Of a stretch of DNA of 64,000 bases, positions 13,443-27,485 are shown piece after piece (the first letter of the stretch is position 1; each line of letters begins with the position of its first letter). The position numbers and the translations under genes were made by a program. Origin of the DNA: Solenopsis invicta (lineage: Eukaryota > Arthropoda > Insecta > Hymenoptera > Formicidae); the NCBI RefSeq assembly GCF_016802725.1, contig NC_052664.1:18682405-18746404 (forward strand), written 5' to 3'. The notes beneath the pieces are model-generated. The model was not told the DNA's origin. It ran no database searches and was given only the letters and a program-made list of their open reading frames with translations.

Positions 13443-13913
13443 AATCGCAATTTATTAATAAAACTGTATGTGTATATCAGTTTTATACAATAGAGCAGCA
13501 AGATGATAATTATCAGATTCGTTGAACTGAGAGAACTCGTTAAATAAATATGACAATTTCGATCATATATTAATTCGTAGAAATGTTACCGTCTCGGATC
13601 ACGTGCCGGTTAGTACTTAATAACGCTTCATCTTATTCTGTTAAAGCTGATACGCTTTAGCTAGCCAGCCAACATAATAAAATTGATATTATCAGTCTAT
13701 TTAAAACATATTATGCTAATAAACATTTTATAAATCTTGCACTATTATCAAGATATTTATTGTAAAAAAATGTCAATCTTAGAATCAAATTTTGAATCTG
13801 ATTCTTTCTACATTCTAAATAGACATTTTATGATTCGATCAAAGATTTACTTAATTAATTCGAAAGAGCACATTCTAGTAGAATAATTTAAAAAATAAGT
13901 AAAGAATAAATAA

Positions 13914-14012
13914 ATCCCAACAAATAAGGATATAAAGCGATGTCTTAATGACGTCTGTAGCATGAATAAGACGTTATTGAAACGTTATTTGACGTCACCT
14001 TGTTTGCTGGGA
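13914..14012. mobile_element. Small MITE with CCCARCAAAYAAGG termini
   Basis: The left end TCCCAACAAATAAGG and right end CCTTGTTTGCTGGGA are inverted complements with two mismatches. The 99-bp element holds GACGTC-containing internal inverted segments. The termini resemble those of the elements at 2767-3454, suggesting the same broad family. Confidence 0.6.
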
Positions 14013-16999
14013 TACATTGTAATTGCAGTATAGAATAAGTAAATATGACAATTCCATCGACCAGACCTTCGCAACTGTTAATTTTTAAAAACATCACTGC
14101 TATAGAATTAGCCTCTGGTTACTCAATCTTACAACGTGATCTACTGAAACTGTAATGCGAGAATTTATACGTTAAATTATATTAATAATAAATTGATAAC
14201 CATAAGTACTAATTGGCACGTTATTAAAATCTTAATATTTAGAATTCATAAATTTTTATTAAGTCAATTATCTGCCAGATGATTAAAATTGTCATGTTTG
14301 TTTATTTTGTAATGTACACACAATCATTATAATACTTACTTGTTATCACATTATAATAAATGTGATTGTTTTTGGATGAAAATTTGTGACTTTGTTTCCA
14401 GACTTCTTTAAGACTGATAAATGTTTATGCATAAAACTCCACTTTTTGCGTAATTCAAATCTTAAAGCATAAAAGTCAGTTTTATAATTTAAGAGAAATG
14501 ATTTTAAAAAAGGATTTTTTTTACTGAGAAACAAATTATTAGTCGATATATAAAGTACATTTAAGTATTTCCAATAATATAATTAAGTTTACAGGAATAT
14601 AATTACATTTAAGTATTTGCGAAAGATTAAATACATGCTAACAATAAGCTGTACGCACTTAAACGTAAGGCTTTCTTATTCCTTTAGAAGAGTACGCTCT
14701 TAAAGTTCTAAATCTTTTTCTTTTATTTATAATTTTATTATTTTTTTACTATACATCTTGTACTCCCTTTACATTTTTGTGACAAATGCGTAATCTAATC
14801 TAGAGTATCTCGTGAGTTTTTCTTTTTGATTCATCTTTTCTATAAACTTTTTTTTTAATTCATCCATATTCACAACTTATGAACAGTAATATGTATTATT
14901 CACAGTCGCTATACAAATTTCGTTCGACACATTTTGTTGATATATATTTAACAACGGACGTAATCAACTTGTCTTAACACTCGAGAAGTCAAAGCGATTG
15001 TTTTGACCCCTATCAAATTTTTAACTAGTAACCTTGATATTATTTGATAGAGTCTTGTACTCTTTCCTTTCATTTTCCAGCCATTGTGCTCTTAGCTTGC
15101 TTAATTAGAAAAATTTTTCTGTCGAAACGACTTGGATTAATCAAAATACAGCCTTAAAATTATGTCAAAAAACACAATCAAAATAAAGGTAAAAATTATT
15201 TAAATCAGTGTCGAAACATATCGATGATCGGCTTTATTTCGGATGTGTAATTGTATGAAAAAAGAAATAAAGAACCGCGAAGATCAAGCCCTTTTTGTCA
15301 ACCTTTCTAGCAATTGTATATACATATACGACAGCCGCTCTTCTAACATTCTTGTAATTTTTAACAGTAACAGGAACTGCAATATCTAATGCCCAATCGT
15401 CAACCCTTTTAATATTAATTCGGGGCTGGTTTTAGTAACAAACAAGCTAGGGCCAACATTTTTCCAGGAACAATATTTCGGCCATTGATCTTTTCTCGCA
15501 GAAATTTACTCGAATGCGAAAAAAATGCTGCACACGAGAACTATGGAAAACAATTAGTGCAAAGTATGTAACAAATATGTGAAAGAATTATCTAATCGAT
15601 TTTTCTTCCAGACTTGTAATGAATGCAGAATAACGTGAGTAAAGAATTAATCTTTTTTTAATAAATGCTTCAAGTGAAATTGTATATTATTCGTTTCATT
15701 AATTAATATTAGGTAATCTTGGTGACAGTAAACTTTATTTTTAAAAATGTATATGTTAAAATTTCTTTTTTCTTGCATTCCTCACAGGTCAAATTTGTCA
15801 AAAACTGTTAATATTCAATATGAAATAACTTTTTCTCTATAATGTCTTGATTTTCAAGCAATTCGTTTTTCTTAATTACATTCTTAAGTTATATTTAATA
15901 AAAAACTCAGTTATATAATGAAAAAAATAAATTGTCACAAATCAAACATTCAAAAAAACTTTGCAGCTTATTTTCAAATCGTAAAGCCTCACCGGACATT
16001 TTATTAATTTGTTTGTATTTATTCCTTTATATTTATATGGAAATCGCAATGATACTAACATGAAACAACAATGTGTTATTTCTACTACTTGCACAACTAG
16101 AAAAAGCGATTTTTGTTAGCAACTTCTAATAATCGAACAAATACATTATTTTATTACACAAAATTTATTTAACTTGATATTTACCATGATAAACAATAGA
16201 ATTTTATTTTAATCAATAACACCTTGCCATAATAATAAAGAGTTTGATAATTACTTAAAAAAATTAAATATGAGAACATATTAAATATCCTTCAGAGAAT
16301 GTCCGATTTGGCTTATCAACGCTATATAATAGCATTTTAGTCGTTCCCGTAACTTTCTTACAAATAGCACAATTTCCTCCATTTTTCTCTTCATCTACGT
16401 AATATATTTTCCAACTATCCTGTTCATTGCTATCTATCATCTCTCATTTTTACATTTTTTTTTAATCAAAAATCACTTTTTTGCATATTACGACCGTTCG
16501 TACAAGAAAATATATGATTCTGTGAGGAGGAGAGCTTTCGTCTTTAAGATTCAACCATAAAAGTTCGTCCATATACAAAGGGTTCGAGCTGTTTCGCATT
16601 CGCTGATGAAAATCCGAATGATCATTTTAACTAGCAATTTTGCTAGCGGGCTGTCACTACACTCATATTCAGCTTTACCCTGCGTTGCTCCCTAAGAATC
16701 CATTGCATCAACAGTGTTGCAGCTTTGGTTAACTAATCCATTTCGTTTCTCAACGTACTAAACAAGATCAATGTTTGCATAACAGATGTAACAATATAAA
16801 TCAGAAGAAAAACGTGTCTAGAAACTTGCGTCACAAAATATGTAGTATGCTACGCTGGGTATTTTGCTTAAAACTAAACAAATGCTATTGTTTTATATAG
16901 GTGATGTTCTAAAAAAAAGGGTGGAAAAACTGACACAAAACTTTAGATTTAGAGTGTAAAATATATCATACTTATATATTTTGCTGAGTCAATTTGAAG

Positions 17000-18672
17000 A
17001 TACCCTGAAATTTGCGTCATGAAAATACGCCTCTTAAAAATTTGCAGTTTTTAAGACAGCGCGATTCTTCTATTTTAAATAACAGTTTCATAATATAGAT
17101 AAATACAAATGTACAGAGGATTTAGTTAACCACGCTTAACACATTAATTGCTGCAACCAAACGCGTAAAAAAGCTTAACGTTGATTACGCTCAAATACAT
17201 GGGCAATCGATAAAAGTCGTATAAAATCGTTTCAAATGCACGTGCAATCGCATGACTACTCGTGTATAAATAATATGAGAATCGCCGTCTAACTACAAGT
17301 ACAAGATAAGAAACAAGTTGTGAGCAGCAAATACATATGTATAATTACAAAATATATATTATATATAGAATATATATAACATATATTTCATGATTTTACT
17401 ACAAACGCACGCACGCATGCACGCACATACACACACGCACACATAAGCGAAACAAACACACACAGAGGAGCGCAACGGCAGCTAGATAATCGAACACTTT
17501 TGGTACGTTGTTCCTTCACTAATTTCATTTTTCTCTCTCCCTGCTACTTTTTTTCTTCCCTTTTTATCGTTTTCTCGTTTTTTTTTTCTGCCTTTCGCAT
17601 TCTATTTTCTTTGCGCGTACACACATACGTAACACATGCACGCACACACATCGCACACAACAGACGTACTCTGTATACTATTTCATATATATTACACGCT
17701 TTTTTTCTTTTCACATGTCATTATCGGTTCATCGCGCACGTAAGAGTTGAGAAAAATATATGTACATAAAAACGTCGTGACGCAACGGCGATAGTAGTAA
17801 TAATTATAGTTTAATAGTAATAGTGTAGACATAGTAGATTAAAAGTTAAAGTATCGATTGCTAAATATAGTCGAATCTCGTATAATTTTCGCTTCCATCT
17901 CTGTTTGGGGCACAATACGTTTTTTTTACCCGTTTCCTTTGCGTTTCTTTTATGGCTACTCGTTAAGAGAATTTAGGGTGAAAAAAATAGAAACACTGCT
18001 AAGATGGGAGTCACAGCGATATGTAGCCGATAAACGTCACAACAGTAACATGAGTCACTATTTTAAACCCAAAAATCTCTCGAAACGTGTCCTGCAGTAA
18101 AAGAAACACAGACAAGACATTGTATTATATAACGCGATCTTTCAATTATTTCTCGTTTCGCTTTTGCTCTTTCTTTGTACAATACTACTACATTATATGT
18201 TACATTTAGTTAGATCACTTTTCAATCACTATCATACATAAGAACTTGCAAAAGATATACCCCGTACCATAAACCGCGAAATATTCTCAGTTAGAAAAAT
18301 TTCGTCGCTGTCATTGTCGTACTTGGCGTCGTACTTAGCGTCATCGACATCGTCATTATTAGCATCGGTATTCACACTAGTATCATCATCATCACGCTGA
18401 TTGTAGAATAAGGTATTTAGAAAAATTACCGAAAAGCGAAAGGAGGAACGGTAGCGGTTGTCATCTCGCAACATCTTGTCCTTAAATCGGTTTGCATTGG
18501 CGTATTGGTGGTTACAATGGCAGATGTGCTGGTGATCGTGATAGTGATGGTAACGGTGATGATGAAGATGATAGCGCTGGTGATATTGGTGATGACGATG
18601 ATGGCAATAGTTGCGGTTACAGTGGTGGTGAGAATTGTGACGAGTGGTAGCAGAGTGGTCCATGGCAGGGGA
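17000..18672 (-). other. Probable 3'UTR and downstream region of the ZCCHC14-like gene
   Basis: Sequence downstream of the stop codon at 18673-18675 is GC-richer than the intergenic DNA further left. It contains a long CAY-repeat segment (18232-18663), CA-rich tracts (17404-17462 and 17640-17660) and pyrimidine runs. I could not place a single poly(A) site with confidence. The CAY segment is open for 143 codons from an ATG ten bases after the stop and would encode a His/Asn/Asp-rich chain; this is most simply a microsatellite. Confidence 0.4.
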
Positions 18673-21600
18673 TCACTTGTCGGAACTCGGGCACTCCCCA
18701 GGCTGCTTCATTATCGTATAATCCAGTCGGTATTGGGCTGAAATTAAAAGGATTTCGTGTTCTTTGTGACGACAATTTGTGAGTAGATTGTGCGATCAGA
18801 AGTGAAACCACTTAATATTCAATACTTCACTAAGTGTTATTCATAAGTTTATATATGCGGCAGTTATATGAAACGATACTCTATAGAAGAAAAGTAAAAA
18901 GATATGAATATACTAAAAATTGTGCGACAACCATAGACATGTTAAATTTATCCTAATTTATACAATCATGATTCTATACATTAAATACTCCATTTAAATA
19001 AAGATTTTATCGATATTAAATTATATTCGTTTAAAAACTGTGATTCTGTTAACGTATCAAGTAATTCAGAAGCGTCCTTTCTTCATGTAACGCAATGCTT
19101 GATTGTATTAAGACGTACCTTTCTTCGTAATGTCTTCCATCGTCTGGTCCTTGCAGTCTACCGCGAGGTGACTGTTACTGCCGCAATTATAACAGGAAAT
19201 CTTTGTCTGTGGTATTACCGCCGCTGCATACGTCACCACCGACGTAGGTGGCATGTATGACGCTTGTACTGACGCCGCGGCAGCCGCGTTCGGTGGCGGC
19301 GGTGGAGTACTACCGGACACGGGATGAGCTGTATACGGATACATAATCTCGCCGTTCGGTTGATACGCTGGCTGATACGCTGGTCGTGATGGTCCGTGCA
19401 AGAAGTTGGAATAAATACCGCTACTGGGCCGTATCGCTGGGAAATGGCCGTGCGGCAGATACGTGAACTGCGAGTGTGTCGGTGGCGCCGGAAAGGAGAC
19501 GCAATGCGATAAACTCGGCGGTCCGCCGTTTCCGTTACCGGCCCCGTTCAGTATTCCCTGACTCTTCTGTCGCATTGGGCGTGTCTGCGAATTCTTTCTG
19601 GTAAGTTGCCTGCTCTCCGGTGGTACTGATGATTGCATTGACGACTGCTGAGGTGCTGACACGACATGCGACGGTGCCGTCGCCGTAGAATGCACCGGCG
19701 CGGAACTTATGTGATCAGTAACAGGCGGCGCGACATTATTGTCACCGCCGCCGCTGCCACTGACCCATGGCGCAGCCGGTGGCGTCTCGGGAGGCGATCT
19801 ACTATCAGTACTATCGGAACTGCTGCTTTGAGAACCCTGCCGATTGTCCTCAAGTCGTAGCGCCTGCAGTTGCAATTGGCAATACATTTGCGGAGCATTA
19901 CATCTGAAAATACAATATACATCATGAGAGCTGATCATATAATTTACTCTTTAACATAAAATATCAAATATCTAGTATTATGTTCTACTCAAGTCCATAT
20001 TAAATATCCATTAAATTCAGAAACTGAAAAACATCTTTCTATTAACTTTCGATCGCTTATATCATAAAAATTAGTATTTCTTCTTTTTTTTAATAATTTA
20101 ACTTAATTTTTTTTAATTTTTAATATTACTAACACAAGAAAATTTAATTATAACAATTAAAATGTCTAAAGTATTGAAAGAGCTCTCATTTATACATACT
20201 TTAAAAATCGATTTTGCATTCCAGTTGGTACTGGTCCAGTGAGACAATAACACGGTAAGTTCTGATACACTTGCGTTGATGCAGGATACACTCCATGCGT
20301 GGAATCTATCGGCGTGCCAGTATTCCACCGTCGAAGATGTGGAATAGTCATGTGATATGGATGCATTGCCGGATGCTGTTCGTGTAATGGCATTGATTTC
20401 CCGCTTGTACTACTGCTTGAATCACCCAAAACCTCCGTGCCTGATGCCTAAAAAAATAAGATAAAACCAATGATATAAACTTTTAAAAATATGTTAAATA
20501 TATAAAAAAAAAACAATGAATACATTTCTAAATTCTAAGGTTATAACTTTCTAATATTTTTTTAAATAAAGAAACTCAAATTTTGTTAAACAATTCCCTA
20601 AAAATTTTCAGATTTTGCAAGAATTTTATTCCAAATTTCAGGTTTAAGATTTCAAGATTAGTAAATTTTTTAATGCAGTTTGGAAATAAATTTATTTCTA
20701 AAATTATTTTATTGATTTTATTTTATCCTTTCCTTAATTGTACAATTACAAAAAAACTTGAGTGTTAAAAGTGTTAAATTTGGAAAATATTAAAAAGAAA
20801 TAATATAAACTAAATATGCATTTAGAACAATATATCACTTTCTTTTATCATTAATTTTTCTGATAAAAACCCGCTAGTCACATACGTGGATGTGTATGTC
20901 ATATTTATTACTAATCAATTTTACATTAGCAAGAAAAAAATAGTCAAAAAGACAACTTTGACAGAAAAATAGAATTTAAATTTAAAAGTAAAGTTGCCTA
21001 AAAATTTTCTTAACAATAAATACTAATAAAATTCCATGAAAATCCATGATATTCAAGGATAAAAAAGTAATTCCCTAAAAATTCCAAGTCTTCCTGATTT
21101 TCCTAGTAATAATCACTCTGTATTATTATTCTTATCTTATCAATATCTTATATATTGTATTTTTATATAATAAAATACGAATACACGATAACATTTTCTC
21201 ATTCGTATTGTGTTTGTAAAACAAATACTCATCGTCAATATGTACATTCATTGATTCGTTATTCGTTCATTAAGCTTTAAAAATAAAAAAAATATTTATA
21301 CAAACGCATTAAAGCTTAATTTGTATAACATTTTCAGTTGCTTATAATTTAAAAAATATAACAAGATATGTTTCAATTTTTACTAAAAAAAAAATGACTC
21401 AAATTAGTGAGGTCTTCATATATTATGCTATTCCATATAAACCTTACCTCATTTTCAATTGATTCGGCAAGTAAATGTGAGCTGCTTCCGCTATCCAGCT
21501 TCTTATCTGTTGAAATCTGATTTAAGCCATTACTAGTTTGACTTTTAACTATATTCCTCAACTGTCCCACTGCGTTTGGTGTCAAGCCAATGTCCCTTAA

Positions 21601-24600
21601 GTCTTCGTCACTCAATCTTCTGATCTGTAATCACATATGAATAATTCAATTTTGATCGTATTTATCTGCCAATTATTTAGATTACACCAAAATACCCTGA
21701 TAACAGCTGTATGATGAAAACATGACTTTACTTACCTCCTCGCGAGAGAAGTTCGGCAGATTGCCCTTATAATTTGGCATCTCTTTACCCAGCGTCTCTC
21801 GAAGGGAATCGCCGGAATTGGATGATCTAAGTCGTGGTGGTGGTGGGGGCTGTTTTGATTGAGTTGCCGAGATCAGAGTAGACGATTGAGCGTTGTCGAG
21901 GTTATGTCGAGAGAAACCCGACGAGCTCGTGTTAGACAGAGGAACGGATCGCGATGATGGGAGTAACGGCGATTGACTAGGAAGACTTCTGCTCGCGCCG
22001 GGTGTTGGTAGAGGTGGCAGGGAGTTACTGCTGTTACTAGTAGTGTTTGAAATAGAGCTGCTCGTTTGGCTATTTGAGACACTCGACGATGTGAGACTGG
22101 TCGAGGTGGATTGGGTAGATTGCGAGGACGAGACGCGCGAGTTAGCATTAGTCCTGCCGCGACCCATCGGCGAGTTACTTCGACTAGGAGATCGTGACTG
22201 GGATGGCGAGGATTGGCGACTGACTAAGGGGGAAGGAGGATAAGCTAACACATCGCTGGGATGGTACATCAGCTGGTTTCCCATCATAACCGGACTTGTC
22301 CAAGGAGGCATATGGTTCATGGATGGAAAACCAAGTTGAACGAATTGCGTAGTACCGCCGGATCCCATAGGCATTTGCTCTGGACCAGGCAAACATAATC
22401 CTGGTGGAGGTATCGTAAGACCAGGTGGTACTCCAGTGACCATAGTATTATTCCTCATCCCCATTTCTCCTAACATAATAATATCAATAAAACAATTTTA
22501 ATTTCAAGAAATGTCAATAATATCAATCAATCATACACAAACTAACATTATATGTATTCAAAACAATTTTGTTTCATAAATTATAGAAATTTGAATATAA
22601 AGAATTACATATAGAAAGATTTCATAGTACAGAATACATAGTGAGCATAAAAATCACTAAAATGAATTGATTATGAAAGAGTTAAATTATTCAGGCATTG
22701 TAATATATTTGGTTAGAATAAAAGTTCATAACATTAAGATATTTCTTAAACTAATCGAACATTTAAATATTTGTACATAGATTTATTCAACTACATATGT
22801 GCGGTCACAAACTTTTGTTCCAACCTAATACATCTATAAATAGATTTTAGTCTTTTACAATAGAAAACATTCTATGATGATTTATTCAAAATAGACAAGA
22901 TGTAAAAATTTTTAGATAACATGAAAAGCTTTGAGGTATTTGTGAAATATAAACAAACTGACATTATTATTGTTGGCATAGGTGTCTCTAATACTATTAA
23001 GAGTCACTAGAGTCACTAGAGTCATGAGCTGATTTGAATAAGTTAAATAAGAAACACAAAAGTAACCAATAATGCTTTCATTTTTTCAGGAAAACAAAAT
23101 ATTTATATCGCTAAATGGATTCAGTACGTGATACGCTTTACCACGTTATGTTACAATTGTAATTTGTCGAAATATTTTCTTTTCATGTCAAAATAAATAT
23201 TTAGAAACACAGCGTACCATGATAAGATTGCATTGGCGGTGGCGGCATTAAACAGCTACCTGGTATCTCAGGCTCCATTAATCTTTCGTTTGTATTCATG
23301 CACGGTGTACAGCCCTGCATAAATTTAAACTATATATACATTATGTAATCAAACAATTTTCACTGCTATACAAATTAATATATAAATTACACTGCAATAT
23401 TACAGAAGCATGTTACTAAAATTATTGAATTTTATCATAAATTAATCTAAAGTAACATATTACATACTTATATTTTTGTACTTAAACAAAATATTTTTTC
23501 CGTTACACACTCAAAAAGTGAGTATGTTATGCTAATCTTTAAAATTTTAATAATTATACTCTAAGAAAATTTTGAAAATAAAAAAATAATTAATAAAACT
23601 TTGATCGACATGTGAAAACACAATTAATTGAAGAGCCTTAATGGGCATTAGCTAGTGCTAATATTTTATGTGTGATTTTATATACATGTTCAAATTCATT
23701 TCACTTCTTGAAGCCTCAGTGATCGAAGACATCCATCTCGAAAAGTCGAGAGGTCCCAGATTTGATTCCTGAGATGTTATTTTTCACAACAAATTATAGT
23801 TTTTTAAGAGTTAAAGGATTTTCTTGTTAGTACCACTGCCACATTAGATGCTTATTAACATTTATTATTGAATTATTAATTTATTCATGATATTATGCTT
23901 GTTCAATTTATAACTATGTCTCAAGATCAAAAATTTATTCATACACAAATCACACAAGAATAATCAACATGAAGATACAGCTATGACTATTAAGGTTCTT
24001 CAATTAAGTAAAAAATAATAATTTAGTAAAAACAAAACAGTTCAGTAAATAAAAAAATGATCAATTTTCATAATTTGGCCCTTTCTGTATTGGAAAAAAA
24101 AAAATTTATATGTCATGCATTACTTGTGTTGATTTGAAAGAAGAGTTCATCTTAAGATTCAGACGAGCTTCTTCTTCCTGGAGCTTGATAAATATGTTGC
24201 CGAATACGCTCTTTTGCTCGTATGTGAAGGCCGGATGATTCAGTGCCATCGTATACAGCAAGAGCAACTCTTCCAGAGGTTGGTCGTCCACGTTAAAGGT
24301 GGTCCCATTCAACAGGTTAGTGACCTCTTGAGGGTCGAAGTTCGCCAAATTCTTGTACAGGATTACCGCACAGGCGTAGTTGCACGAGTGCAATAATGCC
24401 ATATAGAGAGCCAGTTTTCTCCGCGTGCGTTTATCTGTCACGCTGGCAGTTGTCAACTCCGCCAGCTCTGAGACGCTGTTTGCATGGTGTTCTGTATCAC
24501 GTAGGTCATTGTAGTCCCGCTTACCGATATCCTCGACGCACGTGCCGAGGTATCGTACTTCAAACGGCAAGCACATGTTCAGCAATGTGCACATTACATC

Positions 24601-26309
24601 GATACGTTTATAACTGAACAGATAAAGAGAAGATTAATGTCAAACGATGCATCAACATCATAATTGCGTCACAATTATTATGCTAATTTAAAGTCACAGT
24701 AATTTGAATGATCCTAATTATTTTTCCAGGTTTTTTATTCCATTTCTACAGTCTCTCTCTTTCAAACATAGCTCGTTGCCACCCTAAACTTTGAAAAAAA
24801 AATAGACAATTGAGTCATTTTATATTATATTATTAACTATTTTATAGTATTTATTATATACTATTATATAGTATTGAATTGACTAATTCAAAATAATTTT
24901 AGTTTTTTTTTTTTTTTTAGAATTAAGAGATAAAACTCAATTTTCCATCATTTAGCATTACCAGTTTTGTATCACTTTGATACAAGTCTGATAGATATTT
25001 CTGTTGCAACAACTGTCTCACATGCAAACATTGATTCTCGATAATAACTTTGTATTTATACAATGAAAAATAAATATAGATTAATTATGCTCATACAAGT
25101 GTCAAAATAACATGTAATTTTTTTAATTTTAAAACAACAAGTGAGCAAAATGCAATAAAATTATATTGCGAGCAAAAAGTCATTTGATTTGAAAGATACA
25201 TGTGACAACTCAGCAATCTTATCAAAAATAACTTAAAATGTATAATATATTTAGCAAACAAATGCACGATATACTATAGTGCTTGATAAAAATATATTTC
25301 TTCCCATTGCGTCTTTAGCTCTCCTACTTTATCATTTGTCATTTAATATTTTTCAACATATACATGTACAATATTAAGAGCAACTTTAACGAGTTACTTT
25401 ATTTCTCAATTACTTTACTTCTTGTTCGATATACTACTTCTAGCATTTTACTAGACATTATATCGACAAAATATAAGGAAGTAAACCTCAAAAGGGCATT
25501 AAAATAATGAGGGAAAAAATAAGTATTCTAAATCTGTGAGAGTAAAATATCACTGTGAAGGAATGAAAATTAAGCTTGTGCAACTTTTTGAGTGATTTGC
25601 TACTCCTACAAGACTCAACGTCTATGTAATGAAGACTGAGCTCGCTCATACAGTACAGAACTTGCAGCAACATCGTTACAATGATGAAGCAGCAATATTG
25701 CAACAATATTTCTGCGAGCTTCCGTGTTCAATTAATTTTTCGCTCTACGAAACCTAAAGAATAATTTTCCATAACCGAGAGAGTCGCATCGTGCCAGGAA
25801 CACAGGATTACGAGTCGACAAGGATCCCAAATTTATTTCAACGTCCCGAACAGGGAGCACCAAGTGACCAAGTACAGCGGTAAGAAGAGTAATGACAAAG
25901 TATAATTTAAATTCCCAACGATATTGTGCTCCCCGCTCGAACGCTGGCCGAAAAATCATTTCATTCGCGACAAAGACGCGCGAGAAGCGCGCGTCTCTCG
26001 CGGTTCTCGCGGAATGCGCGAGACGGCAATATTTTTTCGCGAAATGGGGTGAAGTTCCAGGCGACGACGATCGAGAGCAAGGGTGAACGGGACACCACGC
26101 CGAGCCGTCGCGGGGGAGAGAGGAGGGAAGAGGAGTCAAAGGGGGGTACCGTGCACGCTCCGCATCGAGCGACACGACGCGCACGACGGTTACGCAAAAT
26201 TACTCCTGAAATATCTCGCGAGATGCGCGCGTCAGGAACGCGCGGCGACGCTTCCACATTACCTGGACAGATTCCCAAACCATGATACCACGTTCTCCTT
26301 ACACACCAT
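18673..26309 (-). CDS. ZCCHC14/ZCCHC2-like CCHC zinc-knuckle protein
   Basis: Complete 8-exon model: 26263-26309, 24124-24613, 23218-23314, 21736-22469, 21448-21624, 20200-20447, 19119-19903 and 18673-18737. All junctions are GT-AG and in phase, giving 880 residues. The N-terminus (about 1-179) holds the helical family block, with VVSWFGNLS joined across the first intron to YKRIDVMCTLLNMCLPFEVR and then RYLGTCVEDIGKRDY. Residues 212-456 are low-complexity Pro/Ser/Gln-rich. SDEDLRDIGLTPNAVGQLR, just after the exon 4/5 junction (residue 456), looks SAM-like. A C-X2-C-X4-H-X4-C knuckle (CYNCGSNSHLAVDC) sits near 835-848, and the last exon ends YRLDYT...SSDK. Vertebrate ZCCHC14 is an RNA-binding partner of TENT4 poly(A) polymerases; a cytoplasmic RNA-regulatory role here is inference. 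The first coding exon, only 15 codons, was found from the family motif and lies in the GC-rich island. Confidence 0.88.
23708..23868 (+). repeat. tRNA-derived SINE-like repeat, copy 1
   Basis: The segment GAGAGGTCCCAGATTTGATT resembles the T-arm/B-box of a tRNA, and CCTCAGTGATCGAAGAC upstream resembles an A-box region. The same block, with the same downstream tail (ATTATTTTTC..., AGTTTTTT..., ATGCTTRTTARCAT), occurs inverted at 37747-37888. It cannot be a functional tRNA gene because no cloverleaf is recoverable. It lies in the second intron of the ZCCHC14-like gene. Confidence 0.5.
24614..26262 (-). other. First intron of the ZCCHC14-like gene
   Basis: The intron runs from donor GTAATG at 26262 to acceptor TGTTCAG at 24614. 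The proximal part is GC-rich promoter-like sequence and the rest is AT-rich. One copy of a dispersed repeat family (GAGTGAAAATTGAGCTTGTG-like) lies at about 25530-25612. No exon is recognised. Confidence 0.6.
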
Positions 26310-26880
26310 TGCCAGACAACATTGATACCACTTGGGTGGGAGGAAAGTGTGGTGCAACGGAGCGGACAACCAGCGGGCGGCCTCTCTCTCTCGTTTTCTC
26401 TCCCTCTATCTGGCCGTCTCTCTCTCACTCCCTCTTCTTCTCCGGCTCGCACTATCTTTCTCTCTCTCTCCCTCTTCTCTCTCTCTCTCTCTACTTCTCG
26501 TTCTTGTTCTCCGAGGGCACCGCACAATCGGGATGACAATCAGATCCCCGCGTACGAGAACCGTTTCACAGCCACGCGATGATACCCGTCGGCGAAATCC
26601 TCCAGCGGCGCGGACAAACGATGGACGACACCGCGGGCGCACGATAAGATGCACAGTAGCGGCAGCGACGACGGCGGTGGCACGGCAGCCGTAACGCGGC
26701 GTTGAGCTTCCACATTCGCCGTGGCAGACGTGGGAGATATCGGACACCACCGTGGGACAACGACGGCGACCCGACGTCCAATCGGAGCTGGCGACGAAAG
26801 CGAGAGTTGACGAGCGTGATCGCGAGGCCCCGCGCGTTGTTATCCGTGCGTACGGCACCACGGCGAGGACGACGGCGAAC

Positions 26881-26915
<35 letters not shown>

Positions 26916-27360
26916 GCGCGTACGGAGCGAGCGAGCGGGCGGGCAACCAGGCGCGTGAACGGCCGCGCGCTTACGGGTAGCCCCCTAACTTCTCCGGGTA
27001 TTTCCGCGAGAGACGCACAATGCACGTCGCACGATATGGAGTATATATCTGCTGCTCCGTACTACTCACGCGTACTCTCTCGCTGCCAATAACTCGCGAA
27101 TTCACTGCTCTCTTTTCCTCTTTCTCTGCCTCCCCCTCTCTCTCGCTTTTACTCGCGCCGCCCTATCTCTTTCTCGCCGTCGCTCTCTCTCTCTCTCTTT
27201 CTCTCTCTCGCGCGCGCGCACGCACGCGAGATGCCGCTACGAGTGCAAATCGCGCGGCGCGGCGGATCAGTCGCGAGATCCGTTCACATGCCCGCGTTTC
27301 AAAGGAGGTATGTATATCGAGTACTCTCACCGCCGCGTCGAATCGACGTGCGACAAGCGA
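25890..27360 (-). promoter_or_regulatory. GC-rich promoter island of the ZCCHC14-like gene
   Basis: A CpG- and GC-rich block surrounds the first coding exon (26263-26309). Pyrimidine CT tracts lie at 26385-26500, 26880-26913 and 27120-27210, resembling GAGA/CT promoter elements. All long open frames here are low-complexity Ser/Leu or Arg/Glu shadows of the CT/GA repeats. No plus-strand gene starts here that I can recognise. Confidence 0.5.
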
Positions 27361-27367
27361 CAACGGA

Positions 27368-27485
27368 CGAGTTTTTCAATTCATCGATTGATCAATCGCA
27401 TTATGCGCAAATACAGCTTTTACGGAACAAAGTTGCATTTGCACATAATGCGATCGATCGATCAATCGATGAATTAAAAAACTCG
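27368..27485. mobile_element. Palindromic MITE, about 118 bp
   Basis: CGAGTTTTTCAATTCATCGA at the left end is matched by TCGATGAATTAAAAAACTCG at the right. The arms continue inward for about 50 bp each (CGCATTATGCGCAAAT / ATTTGCACATAATGCG), leaving only a short loop. A degraded relative with GTTGCATTTGCACATAGTGC lies at about 12550-12650. Confidence 0.65.

Larger units (their letters stand above)
11521..17000. other. AT-rich intergenic region
   Basis: I see no gene here. It holds the nested foldback element at 12046-13442, a small MITE at 13914-14012, and otherwise unstructured AT-rich DNA. Confidence 0.6.

Noticed and set aside
23708..23790. Possible tRNA gene
   Set aside because: Only a B-box-like segment is present; no acceptor stem or cloverleaf can be formed, and a second copy shares a non-tRNA tail.
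25732..27391. Overlapping open frames up to 192 codons on both strands
   Set aside because: They are low-complexity Arg/Glu or Ser/Leu readings of CT/GA tracts; the real coding content here is the 47-bp first exon of the ZCCHC14-like gene.
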